From Janthinobacterium sp. 17J80-10 (GTDB lineage Bacteria; Pseudomonadota; Gammaproteobacteria; Burkholderiales; Burkholderiaceae_D), in contig NZ_CP035311.1 of NCBI RefSeq assembly GCF_004114795.1, forward strand, positions 2,108,001-2,172,000: a DNA stretch of 64,000 nucleotides, written 5' to 3'. Shown piece after piece: positions 43,243 to 49,786 of the stretch (positions are counted from its first letter, which is position 1; each line of letters opens with the position of its first letter). The position numbers and the translations under genes are program-made. The notes below the pieces were generated by a model that did no database searches, was not told the DNA's origin, and saw only the letters and a list, made by a program, of their open reading frames with translations.

Positions 43243-44922
43243 CTAGCGGATCTGCAAGGAGGTGGCTACGCTGGGCACGCCGTCCGCGTTCATCGCAAAC
43301 AGCATGTAAAAGCCTGGCGGCAGAAGGCCCCGGCTGATCGGGATCGTCAACTGGTGGCTGCGGCCGTCAACGCTGCTCGACTTCAGCGGGACACGCCGCT
43401 GGTCATTGTTGACCGAGTGCGTGACTGCAGAAAGCCGGATCAGTGCAAACGAAGCGACGGGCGTGTCAGTGGTGACGGTGATGCTGTTGCCATAAGTTCC
43501 TTTTGGCGGCGCCGATGTGATGGCGGGCCGTAAGGCCGGTGTGCCGTCGGCGTTGAGAAGATAGGGGGGCGTCAGGATTTCCACATTGGGATGGTTCGTC
43601 GTGCAGGCGCCGCATAGCCCTCCGCCGCCAACCAGTACTCGCCCGTCCGGCAACAACAGCGAAAAGCTGTGGTAGTTGCGTGGCGTTTTCATGGGCGACA
43701 GCTTGCTGAACTTCTCTGTTTGCGGATCCCAGATTTCTGCCATCAATACCGAGCGATCGTCGGAAAACAGCTTGACATAGGTCTGTCCTCCGGTAATGAC
43801 AACCTGGCCGCTTGGCAGCACCACGCTGTTGTGCATGGCGCGGGCATAATGCATGGGAGCGATTTGTCGTACTGATTTGGCATTCAGGTCGATGATGTAG
43901 GACGCAGCGCCCGCGTCAATGTCTTCGTAGGCTGGCGCACCGCCGATCTTGAGAATCTTGCCGACGTCGTACAGGACAGCGTTGCCGTTCATGCTGTAGT
44001 CGTCATTGCCCCGCGATCCGGCATCGATGACCTGGCCAGCGCCGCCGGTGTCAATCCAGTGCATGTGGGCATCAGGTCCGGCATGGAAGACCTTGCCATT
44101 GGCTTGCAGGAAAAGCCACAGGTGGTTATCGCCGCGATAGGTGCCGCGCGGGTCGGGGCCGATAAATGGCGCGATCGGGATGCCGGGAAGGAGGCGCCAG
44201 CCCGAAGGGCTCCAGACTTCTGCGTTCTTGGCGGATTCGCCACCGCTCCAGGCCCCCCCCAAGGTCAGTACCGAGCCATCGGCAAGAATGGCATTGCCCT
44301 GGTAGCCGCGAGCGATGTTCATCGGCGGACCACTGGTCCATGCATTTTTCGACGGGTCGTAAAAGGTGGTCTTCTGACTGCTGCTGCCGCCGTTGATCAG
44401 GATTTTTCCATCTTCCAGAAGCGTCGTGCCGGGGCAAAACATGTCGTGCTGCGTTTCGGTGACGACGCGTTGCTGGCTGCTCAATGTGGCCGGGTCGAAA
44501 ATCGCTGAATAGGTTTGGCCCCAGGCATTTTCGTCCCCGTAATTGTCGGGAGCGTAGGCCGACCATGTCAGTACCTTGCCGTTTGGCAGGTTCGCCGCTG
44601 CCACAGGCACGATCGGCAGATCGATCACAGGGCTCCAGATTGAGCGTGTATGTGGAGGCGTTACGGGCGTGGACGTCGTGCTTGTGGTCGTAGTGATTGT
44701 TGTAGAGGTCGTGGCACTCGTGGTGGAGTTCGTACTGGAAGTCATTTCGGGAATCAGGCTGGTGGTCGTCACTGCCGTGCTGCTGGCAGGCGTTTCCGAA
44801 CCACTGCCGGTGCTTGTTCCCCCAGTCGCCGTCGAAGCGCCTCCGCCGCCGCCGCAACCGGCACACAGGAATACCGAGGCCATGATTGCCGCTGCGTGTC
44901 GATGAGTTGAAGGTATGAACAT
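43243..44922 (-). CDS. Galactose oxidase-type copper radical oxidase, lipoprotein form
   Basis: A 559-residue paralogue of the neighbouring lectin-oxidase, without lectin domains. The signal peptide ends at Cys23 (FLCAGC, an imperfect lipobox), then five Gly and a Ser/Thr-rich linker to about residue 90, which replaces the lectins and probably spaces the enzyme from the outer membrane. The kelch and DUF1929 parts are complete, with Cys163 (HDMFCPG), Tyr207 (ARGYQGN), Trp225 (GGAWSGG), Tyr417-His418 (RNYHSFSL) and His502 (VTHSVNNDQRR). Expected activity is alcohol to aldehyde with H2O2 release. The ribosome site is weak (AAGAGA). It has its own terminator and diverges from the 45399 gene. Confidence 0.92.
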   Translation of the reverse strand: MFIPSTHRHAAAIMASVFLCAGCGGGGGASTATGGTSTGSGSETPASSTAVTTTSLIPEMTSSTNSTTSATTSTTITTTTSTTSTPVTPPHTRSIWSPVIDLPIVPVAAANLPNGKVLTWSAYAPDNYGDENAWGQTYSAIFDPATLSSQQRVVTETQHDMFCPGTTLLEDGKILINGGSSSQKTTFYDPSKNAWTSGPPMNIARGYQGNAILADGSVLTLGGAWSGGESAKNAEVWSPSGWRLLPGIPIAPFIGPDPRGTYRGDNHLWLFLQANGKVFHAGPDAHMHWIDTGGAGQVIDAGSRGNDDYSMNGNAVLYDVGKILKIGGAPAYEDIDAGAASYIIDLNAKSVRQIAPMHYARAMHNSVVLPSGQVVITGGQTYVKLFSDDRSVLMAEIWDPQTEKFSKLSPMKTPRNYHSFSLLLPDGRVLVGGGGLCGACTTNHPNVEILTPPYLLNADGTPALRPAITSAPPKGTYGNSITVTTDTPVASFALIRLSAVTHSVNNDQRRVPLKSSSVDGRSHQLTIPISRGLLPPGFYMLFAMNADGVPSVATSLQIR

Positions 44923-45398
44923 TGTTGATTCTCTTGTTGATGCTCGTGCTGTTTACGGAAATTGAAATGCGCCATGGCTCGCAGAATCAAGACAAATGCC
45001 GACCGGCCTGATCATGGTTAGCGATTGGATTTGGGAGGGGCGCAAACGTTCTCGTTAGTGAAACACAGTGATACGTTACATCAATGACGGCACGCAAATC
45101 TTCTTGCAATCAGTAGGGAGCAAGGTGGTCAATTTACTGGTTCTGTCTAGGGTGGAGTGGGGCGAGTGTGCTGTGACAGCCACAATTTGAGGGAAGCTTT
45201 ATTTGTGTTATCTCAAGTAAGTAATGTGACTTAAGGCGCATTAGCTGGGAGGTTTGATTTAGTCGAACTTGCGCGCGGGCCGGCCAGCTTACCTTTTGCA
45301 GGCTGAATCACTTTTTTGCCGCGAGTGCATGTTCGTTTCAGCGTTCTCTGGCGGTGTTATTGCCAAGTTTGCTTTTCCAATCAAATCCATGTGCCCCC
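44923..45398. other. 476-bp divergent region, no gene seen
   Basis: Both strands lack a credible coding frame. I see no strong inverted repeat, sigma-28 or sigma-54 motif. It must hold the promoters of the 43243 oxidase (minus) and the 45399 lectin lipoprotein (plus). Confidence 0.5.
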
Positions 45399-47498
45399 AT
45401 GATCCATAAATCCATCAGGTCCCTGTGCAGGAAGTCCCTCGTCATAGTTTGTCTGGCTCCATTTCTGGTTAACTGTTCCGGAGGGTCTTCCAGCGCACCG
45501 GCCAGCGGGCAATCGCCCCAGGCGGAATCGCCGTCGACCGGTACGCCTGCGACCGGCACGCCGCCGTCCGGCACGCCACCGGTCGCAGGCACGCCACCCG
45601 ACGCACCTCCTATAGATATGCCGCCGGCGGCAGCGAGTGTCATCGCGCTGGAAAATGCCAAGCAGGGTAATGCAGGGTGGCAGCTTGTAAATCCTGCGCT
45701 CAACCATGAGATCGAAGGCTATGCTTCGCTGACCAGCGTGAACCGCGGCGGTGAAATCGACTTTTTCATCAATACATCTGCATCAAGCTATAACATCGAT
45801 GTATACCGCATGGGCTACTATGGCGGCACCGGTGCCCGGCTGATGCAGTCATTCCAGGGGATCGCGCGACAGGCTCAGCCCTTGCCCTGCCTGAATCCGG
45901 ACAATGTGATCGAGTGCGACTGGAGTGCCGGCCAGCGCCTTCGCATACCGGATGTTGAATCCGATCCGCGCTCAGGAGCATATTGGCCGAGCGGCATCTA
46001 CCTGGCCAGACTAAGCACCAATGCCACGCCAGTCAAAGACAGTTATGTCATCTTTGTCGTGCGTGACGACGCAAGGGCGGCGACCTATGTGCAGCAGCTC
46101 CCTGTCAGCACCTATCAGGCCTACAATTTCTGGGGCGGGAAATCAATGTATACAGGCTGCGAGTCGCATCCCAATGGATGGGATTGCGGCCCAAACCAGC
46201 TGCCGGCATCCGCGGTATCGTTCAACCGGCCTTACGGCCGCGGCGCGACGGCGGCATCCGCGCCGGGAGTCGGCGCCGGCGAATTCCTGACCAACGTGCA
46301 GCCGGCGCATGCGGGCTACAACATCAGCAACGCCGGCTGGGACTACAACATGCTGCGCTGGGTCGAGAAACAGGGGTATGACGTCAAGTACATCAGCAAC
46401 CTGGACCTGCACGAAAACGCCGAGGTGCTACGGCAGGCCAAGGCTTTTATTTCCGTCGGTCACGACGAGTACTATTCCAAGGCGATGTGGGATCGCGTGG
46501 TTGCGGCCAGGGCGGCCGGGATCAACCTGGCGTTTTTCTCAGCCAACCAGCTTTTCTGGCAAGTTCGTTTTACTCCAGGCACCTATGGCGAAAACAAGAC
46601 CAACCGCACCATGATCTGTTATCGCGGAGGCGGCGACCCGGTGCGGGACAACAACCTGACGACAGACCAGTTCCGCTTTCTCGGGCGCCCGGAAGCCAGC
46701 CTGATCGGCAACCAATATATAACGGACCCTGTAGTCGGCGATATCACGATTACGAATGCCGGCCATTGGCTGTTTGCACAAACCGGTGCGACCAACGGAG
46801 CACTGTTGAAAGGCTTGCTGGGATATGAGGTCAATTCGTATGTCGAGGGAATTTCACCCGCGCAGACCAAAAAACTGGCGAGTTCGCCCTTCACTTTCAA
46901 TTCGGGCAGCATGACAAGTGACGTGACCTTTTATGTAGACGCTTCGTCCTCGCAGATTTTTTCGACCGGCAGCATGCAATGGAGCTGGGGCCTGGATAAC
47001 TATGTTCCCGGCAATGTACGGCCTGATTACACCAGCACCGTTGCCCAGGCAAGCACGGCCAACCTGTTTGCCGCGATCGGTGAAAAGAATCTGTATACCT
47101 TCAGGCATACGGATACAGGGCTTGGGCTTGCCATCCCCGCCGGCGACTTGACGGGTGCGCCGGTCATCGTCAATGGGACCGCACCCGGAAATTCCAGGAA
47201 CCAGCAGTGGCGCCTGGTCGCCAGCGGCGATGGCAGCTATTACCATGTGGTCGCGCGCGGCAATGGATTATGCCTGCAAGCCTTGGGCAGCAATGGCGGC
47301 GCGCAGGTCGGCACCACCGACTGCAGCGGCAGTGACCGGCAAAAATGGCGCCTGGGCGCCGCCGATGCCGGCAAAATATGGCTGATAGAAAAAGCCACCG
47401 GTCTGTGCCTTCAGTCTGCGGGTACGAATGGCGGCAGCGTCACCATTGAATCCTGCGGCAACAAGGCAAACCAGCACTGGCAACAGGCGGCAATTTAG
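45399..47498 (+). CDS. N,N-dimethylformamidase large-subunit-like lipoprotein with C-terminal ricin-type lectin
   Basis: A 699-residue exported protein. The signal peptide ends in lipobox LVNC, followed by a Ser/Pro/Gly/Thr linker with GTP repeats. Residues about 80-560 match the N,N-dimethylformamidase beta-subunit-like domain: EIDFFINTSASSYNIDVYRMGYYGGTGARL, VSTYQAYNFWGGKSMY, FISVGHDEYYSKAMWDRVVAA and AFFSANQLFWQVRF. In characterised dimethylformamidase two Tyr and one Glu bind mononuclear Fe; tyrosines in the STYQAY and DEYYS segments are candidates, but I cannot align them reliably. Residues about 570-699 form a ricin-type domain (NQQWRL, RQKWRL, NQHWQQ). The substrate is unknown. ATG 45399 is preferred over GTG 45354; neither has a clear ribosome site. 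Confidence 0.8.
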   Translation: MIHKSIRSLCRKSLVIVCLAPFLVNCSGGSSSAPASGQSPQAESPSTGTPATGTPPSGTPPVAGTPPDAPPIDMPPAAASVIALENAKQGNAGWQLVNPALNHEIEGYASLTSVNRGGEIDFFINTSASSYNIDVYRMGYYGGTGARLMQSFQGIARQAQPLPCLNPDNVIECDWSAGQRLRIPDVESDPRSGAYWPSGIYLARLSTNATPVKDSYVIFVVRDDARAATYVQQLPVSTYQAYNFWGGKSMYTGCESHPNGWDCGPNQLPASAVSFNRPYGRGATAASAPGVGAGEFLTNVQPAHAGYNISNAGWDYNMLRWVEKQGYDVKYISNLDLHENAEVLRQAKAFISVGHDEYYSKAMWDRVVAARAAGINLAFFSANQLFWQVRFTPGTYGENKTNRTMICYRGGGDPVRDNNLTTDQFRFLGRPEASLIGNQYITDPVVGDITITNAGHWLFAQTGATNGALLKGLLGYEVNSYVEGISPAQTKKLASSPFTFNSGSMTSDVTFYVDASSSQIFSTGSMQWSWGLDNYVPGNVRPDYTSTVAQASTANLFAAIGEKNLYTFRHTDTGLGLAIPAGDLTGAPVIVNGTAPGNSRNQQWRLVASGDGSYYHVVARGNGLCLQALGSNGGAQVGTTDCSGSDRQKWRLGAADAGKIWLIEKATGLCLQSAGTNGGSVTIESCGNKANQHWQQAAI
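45531..45610 (+). repeat. Short tandem repeat coding for a Gly-Thr-Pro linker
   Basis: Imperfect 15- and 18-nt units built on GGCACGCC(A/G)CC encode GTPATGTPPSGTPPVAGTPP in the linker behind the lipobox of the 45399 protein. It is a low-complexity coding repeat prone to slippage, not a CRISPR. Confidence 0.7.
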
Positions 47499-47596
47499 CG
47501 CATGTAATCCGGCGCACGACTTCTGCTTTGCAGTGAAAGTGAGTGCCTGGCCGTGCCCGGCATCGAAGCTTGCCTGGAGGTTCCTCTGGCGGGGAT

Positions 47597-48781
47597 TCAG
47601 TTGAAAGTCCTGGCCAGCCGCCGGCGCCGGGGAACATGCCAGGCAGCGACCGCTACAACCACCGCGGCCAGCAACAGGAATGTCAGGGGGAATCCGCCCT
47701 GGTCGGCGATGATGCCGAAGGCAGCCGGCAGGCAACGCGCGCCAACTTCGTAGGCCAGCAATACCCAGTTTGCCCACGCGCCGCGTTCGGCCGGATCCGC
47801 CTTGCCGAGTACATAGGCAGTGCAACTCGGATACATCAGGCTGTAGGCGCCACCATAAGCAATGGCGCAAGCAACGAATTGCGCCGGGGTGTGGGCCTGC
47901 CCCAGCACGGCGATGGAGAGCGCAAGGACGACGAAGCAGGCGACTACGACGCCAAACTCGCGAGGGCCGTTCAAATGGTGGCTGAACAACAGCCGGGTCA
48001 GCATGATCGTGAAAAAACTGGTCGTCAAAAAATACGCCGGCGAAAATGCCATCTCCGGCGCCCTGGCCAGCCACATCGGCACGAATTGCAGCGGCACGCC
48101 GAACGCCAGTCCCAGCACGCCCATTAAAAGGAATATCTCGAACATGAGGCTGCGGTTTCGCGCCTTGGCAATTTTTCCTGTTAGGGGTGGAGGTGGCGGC
48201 GCGGCGGCGTTTGCAGCGGCGGCCGAAGGAAGGCGCGATGCCAGTACCATGCCCGTCAGCGCGAGCAGCATCGGGATCCAGAATACGCCGTTGGTGCCGA
48301 GCGCAGGTTCTATCAGGGCAGCGAGCAGGCTACCCAGACCGATACCCATTTGCGAGGTCAGGGTCATGTAGGCGATGCTCTGGGCATAATGCGTACCCGG
48401 GGCAAGGGAAGTTGCGCCGTTGAGCAAGGTGGCAAACGACAGTGCGTAGCCGAATCCGCTCAACAGCATCGCCGGTAGCAGCATGGTCAGGGTGCTTGCC
48501 TTGGCCAGCAGGAGCAACTGCAAGGCATGGCAGGCCAGTCCGAGGCTGAGCATTTGCGGTGGCGGGAGCCTGCGAGCCAGACGGCGGCCCAGCATGGCCA
48601 CGCCGAAGACCGGCAGCACGGAAAGGATCAGCAGCAAACCGGCATCGGTTGCGCTGCCGCCAAGGACATTGACCAGCCGCGCGACGTAGAATTGCGAGCC
48701 GAGCACACAGCCATAAATCAGGGTCATGCCAAGCACGATACCCATTTTCAGGCGCTCTTCGCGCCGCATTTGCTGCCACAT
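47597..48781 (-). CDS. MFS transporter
   Basis: A 394-residue inner-membrane carrier with 12 predicted helices. The usual MFS loop 2-3 basic motif appears as GRRLARRLPPPQ, and a central cytoplasmic loop with AANAAAPPPPPLTGK separates the halves. The substrate is unknown; the fold resembles sugar or drug efflux carriers. ATG 48781 has GGGAGAGA about 5 nt upstream; ATG 48811 and TTG 48835 are alternative starts, but 48835 lies inside the palindromic operator. It diverges from a LysR gene that probably controls it, and it converges with the 45399 gene at a 98-bp gap where I see no clear terminator. Confidence 0.85.
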   Translation of the reverse strand: MWQQMRREERLKMGIVLGMTLIYGCVLGSQFYVARLVNVLGGSATDAGLLLILSVLPVFGVAMLGRRLARRLPPPQMLSLGLACHALQLLLLAKASTLTMLLPAMLLSGFGYALSFATLLNGATSLAPGTHYAQSIAYMTLTSQMGIGLGSLLAALIEPALGTNGVFWIPMLLALTGMVLASRLPSAAAANAAAPPPPPLTGKIAKARNRSLMFEIFLLMGVLGLAFGVPLQFVPMWLARAPEMAFSPAYFLTTSFFTIMLTRLLFSHHLNGPREFGVVVACFVVLALSIAVLGQAHTPAQFVACAIAYGGAYSLMYPSCTAYVLGKADPAERGAWANWVLLAYEVGARCLPAAFGIIADQGGFPLTFLLLAAVVVAVAAWHVPRRRRLARTFN

Positions 48782-48817
48782 TCGCGATCTCTCCCGGTAT
48801 CTTGCAAACATCGCATA

Positions 48818-48848
48818 ATTATTTACAATGTTCAATATTGTAGATAAT
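48818..48848. promoter_or_regulatory. Probable LysR operator in the MFS/lysR divergent promoter
   Basis: ATTATTTACAAT (48818-48829) and ATTGTAGATAAT (48837-48848) form a 12-bp inverted repeat with one mismatch around a 7-nt centre. It includes T-N11-A type spacing typical of LysR sites and lies 13 nt before the lysR GTG. Confidence 0.65.
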
Positions 48849-48861
48849 AGTTATTTATATC

Positions 48862-49770
48862 GTGAATATTAAAGATATTGATCTGAACCTCTTGCCGGTG
48901 TTTGAAGTGGTCTATGCCGAGCGTAACCTGTCACGCGCGGCAAAGCGCCTCGGGCTAACCCAGTCTGCCGTCAGTAACAGCCTGGGGCGCCTGCGTGACG
49001 CGATCGGGCAACCGCTGTTCGTGCGCGCAGGGCAGGGCGTGGCGCCTACCGCGCATGCCGAGGTGATTGCGGCAGATGTGATGCGGGCGCTCGAACTCCT
49101 GCGTGGCTCGCTGCAGCAAACCGGCTTCGACCACCGCCTCTCCAGTCGCCGGTTTACCCTGATATGCAGCGATTATTCGATTGCCGTGCTGTTGCCGGCC
49201 ATATTGGCGCGGGTGCAGGAACTCGCGCCCAAGGTGTTGCTGGAGGTCGTTTCCAAGCATGACGGCAAGGATTTCGCCCTGGCGCTGGCGCACGGCGATG
49301 CCGACCTGGCGCTGGGCGGCTTACCTTTCCTGGCCGGTCCGACGCGGCAGCAGCGCCTGTTCGAAGAAACCAACGTGGTGCTGGCCCGGAGCGGCCATCC
49401 GGCATTGCGCGCCCGTCCCGGACTGGCGACGCTGAATCGCTACCCGCATGTGCTGGTGAATCCTTACGGTAGCTGGTTGCCCTGGGAAAGCCTGGCGCAG
49501 AGCCAGGGTGTCAGCATCGAGCCGCGTATCGCGGTGCGCATGCAGACTTACCTGGCAGCGCCGTTCCTACTGGAATCGACGGATTATCTGGCTAGCTGTC
49601 CGCAGCGCCTGGCCGTGTTGTTAACCAGGCACTTTCCCCTCGAAGTGCTGCCGATGGCAGCCCCGCTGGCCACTGTGCCGATCGGGCAATACTGGCACGA
49701 GCGTTCGCAGCAGGATCCGGGGCACCAGTGGCTGCGGCAGCAAGTCTACGAGGTATGCCAGCGCCTGTGA
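48862..49770 (+). CDS. LysR family transcriptional regulator
   Basis: A 302-residue regulator. The N-terminal winged helix has LNLLPVFEVVYAERNLSRAAKRLGLTQSAVSNSLGRLRDAIGQPLFVR; the rest is the ligand-binding periplasmic-protein-like domain. It starts at GTG 48862. It diverges from the MFS gene, with a palindrome between them, so it most likely regulates the transporter and itself. The inducer is unknown. Confidence 0.92.
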   Translation: MNIKDIDLNLLPVFEVVYAERNLSRAAKRLGLTQSAVSNSLGRLRDAIGQPLFVRAGQGVAPTAHAEVIAADVMRALELLRGSLQQTGFDHRLSSRRFTLICSDYSIAVLLPAILARVQELAPKVLLEVVSKHDGKDFALALAHGDADLALGGLPFLAGPTRQQRLFEETNVVLARSGHPALRARPGLATLNRYPHVLVNPYGSWLPWESLAQSQGVSIEPRIAVRMQTYLAAPFLLESTDYLASCPQRLAVLLTRHFPLEVLPMAAPLATVPIGQYWHERSQQDPGHQWLRQQVYEVCQRL

Positions 49771-49786
49771 GGACGCCGGCAATGGC

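Noticed and set aside
43243-44922. Reading the oxidase as a non-catalytic kelch-repeat protein
   Set aside because: All six residues of the galactose oxidase copper/radical site are present, so an enzyme is more likely.
45531-45610. GC-rich tandem units as a CRISPR candidate
   Set aside because: Short coding repeat for a Gly-Thr-Pro linker, with no unique spacers.
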